Positions 24,264 through 36,200 of a stretch of DNA of 64,000 nt are shown piece after piece. The notes under the pieces are model-generated. The model was not told the DNA's origin. It worked only from the letters and a program-made list of their open reading frames with translations, and made no database searches. Both the position numbers and the translations under genes were made by a program. This DNA is from Apostichopus japonicus (Eukaryota; Echinodermata; Holothuroidea; Aspidochirotida; Stichopodidae). The DNA lies in the NCBI RefSeq assembly GCF_037975245.1, contig NC_092574.1:8122213-8186212 (forward strand), given 5' to 3'. The number at the start of each line of letters is the position of its first letter. Positions within the stretch are counted from its first letter, which is position 1.

Positions 24264-27200
24264 CTGCAGGAGATAGAGAAAGAGGAGGAAATATGATATA
24301 ACGTAAATCCAATTGAACGGCAAACAAAACCAGAACACACACACACATGCCCGAGCAACAATAACAACAACGCCATAAACGTAACATCATTATCAACAAT
24401 AGCAATGCCACAATAACCGTCATGCAACAATGTCAAATACACATATGAACGAACACCAATAATAACGAAAACAAAATAACACAAATAACAACAACACCCT
24501 TACTAACAACGCCATCATATAACACAATCATCAATGTTATGAGACTGCACACATGAAACAAAAGTAACAACAGCTACCACACCCACGAATACGGTAAACC
24601 AGCGAAGGCTCCATTCGTTGGATATGTCATTTCGGGAATCAGTGGAATATCGAGATATTGTCTGACTGCTTCCGATATTTGAAGAAATAGAAGGACTTTA
24701 CAACGAAAAACGAGGGAACTCTGTGTTATTACGTAGTCATCAATATGGTCATTCGACAATGAGAACACACCACTATTAATATCAGTTGACACCCCACTTG
24801 CTCCCGTAATCTTTACCATCTTGACGTAATTTTAAGTATTTCAGAGGGCTCTTGTAGCTTTTGAGGGCTATACATAGTTGCCCTTATGTCTGGATTCATT
24901 ACTTCTACTGTTTACTCATTTTCCTTTAGTACATGTATCACAATCGCAGTTCGACTACTAATCGATATTAATTCCCCTGATAGATACCGTCGACTACATG
25001 TTCTTGCTAATTTTTATTACGTCTTCCAAATTACAGTGCCCCAAGATTTCATGCCGCCTGTGGACAGAATGCACATGTAGGAAAGCCTGTTTCTATTATC
25101 ATCCTTATAATCTTCATTTACAGTGTTGATATGCATTGTTCAAGTAGTTTAGCCTAATAGTAATACGGAGTGGGTTTTTTTTTGGACGTTTCTAGGTACT
25201 GTGACAGCGTTCTCTGCCATAATTACACAGTCAGTAACACCTCCCCCTGGACATTTCTTGAGTAAGGTTAATTCGTATTCATTTTCGTCCCTGCTAAAGT
25301 GAAGTCTTTCGCTTCACTACCTACCCCCCCCCCCCCACCTGGACCCTTAACCTGTTGGATCTTTCCTTCGGGATGGAATATCGGTAGATTTTATCTGATT
25401 GCTTCCGATTTTGAAGAAAAAAAAATGATAACACGTAACAACGAACACTATTGACATGTGACAAAGAGAGCACTGAACTAGTAACAGTGAACATCGTTAT
25501 GACACAACCTTCAATAATATGAAACTACACACATGAACCAAAAGCACCAACATCATTAAAAAAAAAACGCCGTAAAGATAATACAATCTTCAAAAACATG
25601 ATAAAACACAAATGAACAAACAGCAATGACAAGACACACCATTAACATTATCAGTCACAACGCCATACTGACACAATCATCAATAATATGAAAAACACAT
25701 GAACCAACATCAATGCCACCAAGAGCAACACCACTAACACCAGCATCAGTAACATGATAATGCTCAATCTAAGGACATTCCATGGACCCCAGTCGAGGGC
25801 CCGATTTCTAAGAGAGATCCTAATTAACCTACCCTGTCCTCCTTCGGTCAACGGTGGGTTACCACATTCCTAGAAAGGAAAACAGAGTAAAGTAATGATT
25901 ATTCAAGCGCACAGAACAGGCATAATTTAATAGCATAACATTCACCAACTTCGAGTAATGTTTGCTGTTGTCTTTTTGGCCATTCCTTAGGGACAAACCA
26001 TTACATTGGTTCCTCCCAGGTTCCTCCCTATCAGATATGTTGACAGTGTTCTAGGCAGCCCTTTCAATGAATTGGTCATAATGTTACTAGTATGTAGAAA
26101 GGAAGCATATCCCTAACACTGACAAACCGAATATTTGGTTCTTTACCAAATATATAATGCTAATATTTTAAACCAGTTTTACTCTGAGTCCGATACAGGG
26201 GAAGGTGTACAGTGCGAGGTGTAGAATTGGAAAGTGTTTATAGGTGATGTGTACTTATCAAAGACGATGCACCCTCCCCCTCCCCGAGGGTATGCATGTA
26301 CCTTCCCCACAAGGGTTGCTAAACAACCCCTTTTAAACTTTAAACATTCTCGTGAATACTTTCCAAATGTTATTTATGATGAATCTCTTTGTAGGACAAT
26401 GAGAAAAATTACTTACGTTCCCGGGGTTCTGAAAATGATCGTCACCGCTGTAACGGAAAAGAAGGGGAATAAACAGTAGGTGGCCAGCGTTTAAAACTTT
26501 CTTCAATGGACATTTCTACTCATTGTTGCGGAGGGTGCGGGCGGAGGGGGGCAGATACTGTGAACGGTACGGGGTTGTAGTTTGAACCAAATGTCCCAAG
26601 AATACCAGTAAAATTAGTGTCCCACAACCCTATAAATTAAGGTTTCAACACGAAATGGGCCCATTCCTTTCCCACTCCTCGTCCAAAACTTATGGGAAGG
26701 GGAGGGGGAGGGGGCACGTCCACTCATTTACCCTCAAAATATATTCGACTGTAAATGAGGCTCTAGGTTTGGGTATTGCTCATGCATTCAGGCATTTATT
26801 ATTCCGAAGTTTGTTCTATTTTATGTAAGCGTCCACTTCGTGCCCATAATTTTTTTTTTTTATAAAGGTTGCTTGTTCCTATATGTTGTATTCTTGGGGA
26901 AAGGCGGGGTGGGAGGGGGGTGGGTGGAGGGTGTATCACACAAAGTATTGGTAACTCATATAACATAATATGCATATACCGGTACCCTTTATAGACTAGG
27001 AATAAAACCCTTACCTTACGAATGACCTCACACTGTTGGTACTTGTTGTGTCTAGCAAGGCAGAACTAGTGTCACTTGTGCCGGTACTTCCCATATTATC
27101 TGCAAAATTGGAAAAAAAGTAACACAAAATCATATGCAGCCGCCCATGGTCGGTGGTTAGAAGAGCATGTTGTCAATATCCTCTGATATCAAGATCGGAA

Positions 27201-30200
27201 GAGAGTCATGCATTTAGGATTTATAATTTATTGCAAGACACTATATCACAATCTGACAGATAGATAAATCCAAGAACACGCCATCTAAGTATGTTGTATT
27301 TATATGGACATTCCTCCTCCTCCCCTCCCCACCCCCCCATCTTCACAACCCCAGGCACCAGATCTTCCTTCCATCATGGTCCGGCATACAACAAATTCTA
27401 TGTATTTTAAGGAGAGTGAGCAGATATCAATCAGCACTTCATTGGAAATACAGGCCGTCGGGAGGATGGGTTGATTTTCATACATACCTTTATACTATAA
27501 TACAAATCATAACGAAAGCCAACTTTGTACAATATGCATTTCACGAGAACAGACAACTTATCCAGTTGGAAATATTGCTTATATAACTTGTACTTTCAGG
27601 TCTCTCTGCAAAAAACACTGGTGCTTACTTTCTAACAGGTTCCGACCTGTTCATACTGTCAATACTAGTGCTTTGAAACATGACATGAACATACAGTTTA
27701 GAGTGGCACTAGCAACACTATAGCAAAATGTTCCCATCTGGACGCACAACCATGCACGAATGTAGTGAACAAATGAACAGCTAACCTCTAATTACCACTA
27801 CCACCCCCACTCCCCATTCCCACCCACCCCATCCCGCCTCCCGACTCCAATGTATAACAGGAGTCATATCGTGTCATTACAGACACGACCGAGCTTAAAA
27901 GGTTTCCTCCATTCTAAGATGTACATGGGTGTGTCCACTTTATATACATCAAAGTGAATGCACAGAAATCCCCACCTTTATATTACCAGGAATGTGCCAA
28001 CGCTGGGCGGCACTGGGCGGCCCCGCCCAGCACTAAATATTACTAAAAATTGTCTTAAAAATCGTGAATCCCGCCCAGCACTATTTACATCTAAAATCCC
28101 GACATTCCTAACCATATATTCACAAAAACTATAAAAAAAAAAAGTAAATTGTTAGCAAAACTAGTACTTGTGTATGTGCTTAAAATGCTACACAAGTGCC
28201 AGCATTTTGGCATCTGAGCACCTTCAAAAATCGAAAATTTTCTCAAAGGGGAGGGGGCCGCCCCTCCCCCCTTAGACCCCTCCCCCATGACGGCGATCAA
28301 TATACCCAGCACTCAGGACATCCTGGGCACATTCTTGTATAACTGTGTCCAATGTATGGTTTATCATTCTATACGCGATAGACAATAAATGGCTACGCTG
28401 GTTAACAACAGTTACGTAATTGACTTACGTAGTTCAATATCATTTGTTGATGGATCCATTTGATCGGTTCTGCCATTCCCTGCAGGGTAAAAATGTATAT
28501 GAACAAGTATCAATGCGCTGAAATGGTTACTTTTAAATACCTGTGTGAAAGTTAATAGGTTTAATGAAAGGTGTATGTATGTATGTATGTATGTATATGT
28601 GATCTTCCCGCAAGCAGGAACTCGCGAAAGAAGCCATGAAGGCTTGTAGACTCGCAAGCTGACCGAAGCCAATCTCTCGGCACACATCCATTTAACGTCC
28701 AGTGTTGACATGCATTGTTCAAGTAGTTTAGCCTAATAGTAATACGGAGTGTTGTTTTTTGACGTTTCTAGGAACTGTGACAGCTTTCTCTGCCATAACT
28801 ACATCGTCAGTAACACCTTCCCATTGACATTTCTTGAGTAAGGTTAATTCGTATTCATTTTCGTCCCTGCTAAAGTGAAGTCTTTCGCTTCACTACCTAA
28901 CCCCCCCCCCCCCCCCCACCTGGACCCTTAACCTGTTGGATCTTTCATTCGGGATGGAATATCGGTAGATTTTATCTGATTGCTTCCGATTTTGAAGAAA
29001 AAAATGATAACACGTAACAACGAACACTATTGACATGTGACAAAGAGAGCACTGAACTAGTAACAGTGAACATCGTTATGACATAACCTCAATAATATGA
29101 AACTACACACATGAACCAAAAGCACCAACATCATTAAAAGAAAAAACGCCGTAAAGATAATACAATCTTCAAAAACATGATAAACACAAATGAACAAACA
29201 GCAATGACAAAACACACCATTAACATTATCAGTCACAACGCCATACTGACACAATCATCAATAATATGAAAAACACATGCACCAACATCAATGCCACCAA
29301 GAGCAACACCACTAACACCAGCTGCAGTAACATGATAATGCTCAATCTAAGGACATTCCATGGACCCCAGTCGAGGGCCCGATTTCTAAGAGAGATCCTA
29401 ATTAACCTACCCTGTCCTCCTTCGGCCAACGGTGGGTTACCACATTCCTAGAAAGGAAAACAGAGTAAAGTAATGATTATTCAAGCGCACAGAACAGGCA
29501 TAATTTAATAACATAACATTCACCAACTTCGAGTAATGTTTGCTGTTGTCTTTTTGGCCGTTCCTTAGGGTCGAGCCATTACATTGGTTCCTTCCAGGCT
29601 CCTCCCTATCAGATATATTGACAGTGTTCTAGACAGCCCTTTCAATGAATTGGTCATAATGTTACTAGTATGTAGAAAGGAAGCATATCCCTAACACTGA
29701 CAAACCGAATATTCGGTTCTTTACCAAATATATAATGTTAATATTTTAAACCAGTTTTACTCTGAGTCGATACAGGGGAAGGTGTACAGTGCGAGGTGTA
29801 GAATTGGAAAGTGTTTAAAGGTGATTTCTACTTATCAAAGACGATGCACCCCCCTCCCCAGGGTATGCATGTACCTTCCCCACAAGGGTTGCTAAACAAC
29901 CCCTTTTAAACTTTAAACATTCTCGTGAATACTTTCCAAATGTTATTTATGATGAATCTCTTTGTAGGACAATGAGAAAAATTACTTACGTTCCCGGGGT
30001 TCTGTAAATGATCGTCACCACTGTAACGGAAAAGAAGAGGAAAAAACAGTAGGTGGCCATCGTTTAAAACTTTCTTCAATGGACGGTCATTTCTACTCAT
30101 TGTTGCGGAGGGTGCGGGGGGCAGGTAGTACGGACGGTACGGGGTTGTGGTTTGAACCAAATGTCCCAAAATACCAGTAAAATTAGTGTCCCACAACCCT

Positions 30201-33200
30201 ATAAATTAAGGTTTTAAAACGAAATGGGCCCATTCCTTTCCCACTCCTCGTCCAAAACTTATGGGAAGGGGAGGGGGAGGGGGCACGTCCACTCATTTAC
30301 CCTCAAAATATATTCGACTGTTAATGAGTCTCTAGGTTTGAGTATTGCTCATGCATTCAGGCATTTATTATTCCGAAGTTTTTTCTATCGTATGTAAGCG
30401 TTCTCTTCGTGCCCATAATTTTTATTATAAAGGTTGCTTGTTCCTTTATGTTGTATTCTTGGGGAAAGGCGGGGTGGGAGGGGGTGGGTGGAGGGTGTAT
30501 CACACAAAGTATTGGTAACTCATATAACATAATATGCATATACCGGTACTCTTTATAGACTAGGAATAAAACCCTTACCTTACGAATGACCTCACACTGT
30601 TGGTACTTGTTGTGTCTAGCAAGGCAGAACTAGTGTCACTTGTGCCGGGAATTCCTATAGTATCTGCAAAATTGGAAAAAAGTAACACAAAATCATATGC
30701 AGCCGCGCATGGTCGGTGGTTAGAAGAGCATGTTGTCAATATCCTCTGATATCAAGATCGGAAGAGAGTCATGCATTTAGGATTTATAATTTATTGCAAG
30801 ACACTATATCACAATCTGACAGATAGATAAATCCGAGAACACGCCATCTAAGTATGTTGTATTTATATGGACATTCCTCCTCCTCCCCTCCCCACCCCCC
30901 CCCCCCCATCTTCACAACCCCAGGCACCAGATCTTCCTTCCATCATGGTCCGGCATACAACAAATTCTATGTATTTTCAGGAGAGTGAGCAGAAGTCAAT
31001 CAGCACTTCACTGGAAATGCAGGCCGTGGAGGATGGGTTGATTTTCATACATACCTATATACTATAATACAAATCATAACGAAAACAAAGTTTGTATTAT
31101 ATGCATTTCACGAGAACAGACAACTTATCCAGTTGGAAATATTGCTTATATAACTTGTACTTTCAGGTCTCTCTGCATAGCACTGGTGCTTACTTTCTAA
31201 CGGGTTCCGACCTGTTCATACTGTCAATACTAGTGATTTGAAACATGACATGAACATACAGTTTAGAGTGGCATTAGCAACAATAGAAAAAGGTTCCCAT
31301 CTGGACGCACAACCATGCACGAATGTAGTGAACAAATGAACAGCTAACCTCTAATTACCACTACCACCCCCACTCCCCATTCCCACCCACCCCATCCCGC
31401 CTCCCGACTCCAATGTATAACAGGAGTCATATCGTGTCATTACAGACACGACCGAGCTTAAAAGGTTTCCTCCATTCTAAGATGTACATGGGTGTGTCCA
31501 CTTTATATACATCAAAGTGAATGCACAGAAATCCCCACCTTTATATTACCACGGATGTGCCAACGCTGGGCGGCACTGGGCGGCCCCGCCCAGCACTAAA
31601 AATTACTAAAAATTGTCTTAAAAATCGTGAATCCCGCCCAGCACTATTTACATCTAAAATCCCGACATTCCTAACAATATATTCACATAAATTTAAAAAA
31701 AAAAGTAAATTGTTAGCAAAACTAGTACTTGTGTATGTGCTTAAAATGCTACACAAGTGCCAGCATTTTGGCATCTGAGCACCTTCAAAAATCGAAAATT
31801 TTCTCAAAGGGGAGGGGGCCGCCCCTCCCCCCTTAGACCCCTCCCCCATGACGGCGATCAATATACTCAGCACTCAGGAAATCCTGGGCACATCCCTGTA
31901 TAACTGTGTCCAATGTATGGTTTATCATTCTATACGCGATAGACAATAAATGGCTACGCTGGTTAACAACAGTTACGTAATTGACTTACGTAGTTCAATA
32001 TCATTTGTTGATGGATCCCTTTGATCGGTTCTGCCATTCCCTGCAGGGTAAAAATGTATATGAACAAGTATCAATGCGCTGAAATGGTTACTTTTAAATA
32101 CCTGTGTGAAAGTTAATAGGTTTAATGAAAGGTGTAGAGGTCCAGATGATACATGACAGGGGTCCGAGTCAATTTAGGGGCCAGGGACAATTTGCAAAAT
32201 GGGAAATGTATTCACAATTTCCTAATATATTTAAGGACAAAATGAGGAATGCAAAAAAAAGGGGGGGTTAGGGGGTTACGTGCGATAGTGGTTTTGGTTA
32301 TAACGGCATAAATGTTCATAATTGTGGGCGGTTGCAATGAAACGAGTGGTAACAGGAGATGCAAACACGAAGCTCGCCCCAGAAAAATCCGTTAGGGCTA
32401 TCAGCCCCTCCCCCATCGGCAGACAGCATCTTAGACTAATCCCCTGGACGACTTAACATCTCCCTTCCCAAGCAGTACAACAAGTGTGATGCGTCCCTGG
32501 TGATATGTAACGATACACTGTTTGGGGAATACTTGCAATGTTGGCATAATTATTTACTGTTTGCAGTGACGGGTGTGATGCATGATTGTGATAGTGATGG
32601 TTGTGAAGCAGTAACTGTCCGAGTGGTGACTGTGATGTAATCTTTCTTGGTTTTGGTGGTGGTAACAGTGAACCGAGTGCGACGGTAACAGTTGTAAGTG
32701 TTGAAAGTGTGGTGTGTGAGGTTGTCCAAAGTGTGGTGTTGAGGTTGTTGAAAGTGTGGTGGGTGAGGTTCATCTTGGTTCTGGTGGAGGTTGTGATGAA
32801 ACGAGTGTGTTGGTGATGGTGGTGATGATATGAGTGTATTGGTAGTGGTGATTTTGATAATGTGAGTGTGGGAAGATGGTTGTGCAAATGTTTCTTGGTT
32901 GTGGTGATTGATAGGATGATATGATTGTGGTGTTGATGGTTGTGGTGATATAAGTGTGTTGGTATAGTGGCGATGTTGATGTTAGCATGCATGGGTGATG
33001 GTTGTACATGTGTTTGTAGGTTTTGCTGATTGTTAGGATGAGATGATTGTGGTGGTAATTGTCGTGATGACATAAGTGTGGTGGTGATGGCTGTGATGAT
33101 ATATATGTGGTGTTTAAGTGGGGATTGTGATGTTAGCATGGGGTGATGACTGTCAATGTGTTTCTTGGTTGTGGTGATTGTTGGGATGATATGATTGTGG

Positions 33201-36200
33201 TGCTCATGGTTGTGATGACATAAATGTGGTGGTGGTGATTGCGATAGTGGTGTTACTATGGGGGGATGGTCGTACATGTTTAGTGATGTATGAGTCTGAC
33301 AGCCGTGATGGTGGTGGTTTTAACTTGGCCAAATCGTCTCTTAATTTTAGTGGTTACTGCTATGTATGAGTCTTATTGTGCTAGTTATGATGATATCAAT
33401 GTTTCGTTCATGGGTGTGTTGCTATATGTTGAACATGTGTGGTGTTTGCTATGATGTAAGTGTGGTGACGCGGGTCGCAAATTCTGATGGTAGTTCTGAT
33501 GTTATGATTTCAATGGTGATGGCTGGCTCTGTGGTGATGTGGTAGTGGTGATTATGACGTCACAAACTATCACGATTTCCCAAAACTAAAACGAAAACTA
33601 CAGGTACGTATATGCACCCAATGACCTTACGACCTTGAAAACCTTGCAGATAATAAACATGTGCGTGCACTTGAGATTAAGTGGTTGTTCGGAACTTCTT
33701 ATCCAAAACGTTGAACTTACTTTTGACGATGACCAGTGCCACCATGGTTCCTAGTAATGCTACCACGAGCACACTAACTATAACAATCATGACAGAAGTG
33801 GATGATATTTGCCATGGCGAATATGACATGCCCGGAGGTACTTTGTTGTTTCCATTGCCTTGATTAAAACGACGGGAGGCTTGGGTGTTATTGGACATTT
33901 CAGATGGAGAGGATTCTTGAAGGGTAGGAGTATTTGATGGCGTCACCGTTGGTGTAGTGGTGGGACAGTCAGTGGTACATGGCTGACACATTCCTAAATT
34001 CATGTTAAAAGTGAACCTAAATTGGAGATGAGAACGAAAATGAAATATGTTTTTAATTTTTTAATTTTTTTTATATAAAGAACGGGTGAAACACTGGTAG
34101 TGGGGGAGGCTTTTAAGAGGCCAAATGGTGGATTCTGATGCATATTTTAGACCACAAATGAAGCGTTTCAGAGTGGGCAAATGAAGCCCTCAATATGATC
34201 CCAATGGACAGCATACATGGTTGGTTGACTTAAAAAATCTGTGCTAACAATTACGTTCACATATCTGTGTAGTTGTTTCCAACCACCACCCCTATTACCC
34301 CGTACCAACCCCCCCCCCCCACCGCTGATCCTCGACAGGGTTCTCGCCTGCTGCTGAGTAATATTACTTAAAACAGTAAGTTGAGACGATACAGCCAGTT
34401 TATAATTAACTATTTTGATAAGATATGCAAATTACAAGTATGATAATGGATATAATTCATAAATTCAGTTTGTTTGCCAGGAATGTGCATCACAGTTCTC
34501 TCTCGATTTGACTCAAATTATTCTAACTTGATTTTACGAAGACATTGTTAGTGTTTCTACTTTGTTCACGATTTGATTTATTCATGAATGTAACTTTTCA
34601 TTCTTAAACAACAAGCCTTATCTGGTGTAATTTACAATTTCGCAAATTCAAAACACGAATATACCAAGTACGGTACCGTAGGCCTTAGTAAGTGGGGAGT
34701 ATACTTAGTATTCTCAAAAGAATAATTTAGTTGGCAAACAGTCCAGTTTTTTATCGGGCAAATTGAAATGGTCCATGAAAATGCGTTGGTTACTCACTTC
34801 GGCAAGCAGTCTCCACACTCTGTATCTTGTTTTGCTGAACATTCTTGTATAACGTGCCTATCTTTACAGTAGCTGCATGTACTACAATACATGTCGTTGC
34901 CACTTTGGAATGTTCCTGGTTCACACGGTTGACAAACACCGCCCTCACCATCTCCCCAACCACAGTCCTGGAAGACAAAAGATTTAGAAAAAAAAGAAAA
35001 ACAAATTTTAGTTGAGTTTGACAAATTGAAATATTCGAGTAGATGATGAGAAATCTTAATTTTCTTTCCTTCAATATTCCTTATTCGTATGTTTGCATAT
35101 ATTTGATGTTAACTAGTATGAAAAGTTACCGGTTGATTGACGACATTTGAAAATATATAATCAAATTAATTAATTGCTCGTTCAGGAAACCCTCGCTTGG
35201 TGGAAAATATATAGACTGCCTTAGTTTGAGCAATTGTTATCGTGTAACGTTATGTGGTGTCCAATGTAACTACAACCCAATTCCCCACAAGCGGTTTTGA
35301 TTAAATTTAACAGAGCCTTCAAGAAATGTTTTTCTCTCCTCTCCTTGCGTTCCCTTGAAGTCAAGGGCGTAGGAACCGGGGGGCTGGGGGCGCCAGCCCC
35401 CCAGTGAAAAATGTGGAGGGGCGGAAATATCATTCCGCCCCCCCCCTCTTCGCAAGTCAGGAAACCCCTTTTTCATTTCCAAATGAGAAAAAAATCTCAT
35501 TTGGAGCACCAAATTGCATCTAAGGCCTGGTGAAAATACAAAATTAAGTTTACAAAATGGAGTGGGTTTTGAAGTGTACTATATTGCACCAAATTGCATC
35601 TGAGGCTACCTGGAAATGTAAAAAATTCCAAAGGGGAGGGGGACACCCCCTCCCCTTAGACCCCTCCCCCAGGCCCGCCATCAGTCTTCAGCCCCCCCAC
35701 TCAAAAATTCACCACCGCCCCCTCCCCAACCCCCTACTACTTGACAAAACTGTTTACTTCATATTATTGTAAGTGGTCTCGTTCCAACCTATGGATAGGT
35801 TCTTACGACGGAAAAGTTCAAGGTCATCACAGTGACGTCATTCACTGACATGGGTGCTGCTCAAGATCGTTGCAGTGTTTCAAAATTCCTAAATTCGCAT
35901 CAATTACGTCGGAGAAGAATAAACGATGTTTTTATTCTCCCTTTTCATACCTTCCCTGTGTGCTATTTGAAAACTATGACATATAAACTAAACGATGTAT
36001 GAAAAGGAGAGATTTTTTATATATAGGGTGTTCCGAAAGTTCTCTCTCTATTTAAAAAAAAAGAAAAGATTTTTAAAGATACTCTAAACACCATGCATAC
36101 GGTAATTGTTATTGTTTTATATAGGCTACATATATATTTATAGATGTAGTAGAGTCAGTTTCCTTATTTGTTTTCCCTTTCTTCCGCTATTACATAGCAA

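Larger units (their letters stand above)
25121..28575. repeat. Tandem duplication, copy 1 (3.45 kb)
   Basis: Runs from CAGTGTTGATATGCATTG to GAAAGGTGTA and is nearly identical to 28700-32135 throughout, including introns, G-runs and an embedded MITE. It carries exons a-d of gene B and a decayed exon. Confidence 0.95.
28700..32135. repeat. Tandem duplication, copy 2 (3.44 kb)
   Basis: Second copy, in direct orientation. Differences from copy 1 are scattered base changes, small indels and homopolymer length. All eight splice sites of exons a-d are intact in both copies. Confidence 0.95.

Noticed and set aside
32453-33277. 274-codon minus-strand open frame
   Set aside because: It is a by-product of the GT/GAT minisatellite; no splice context fits gene B and the composition is repeat-driven.
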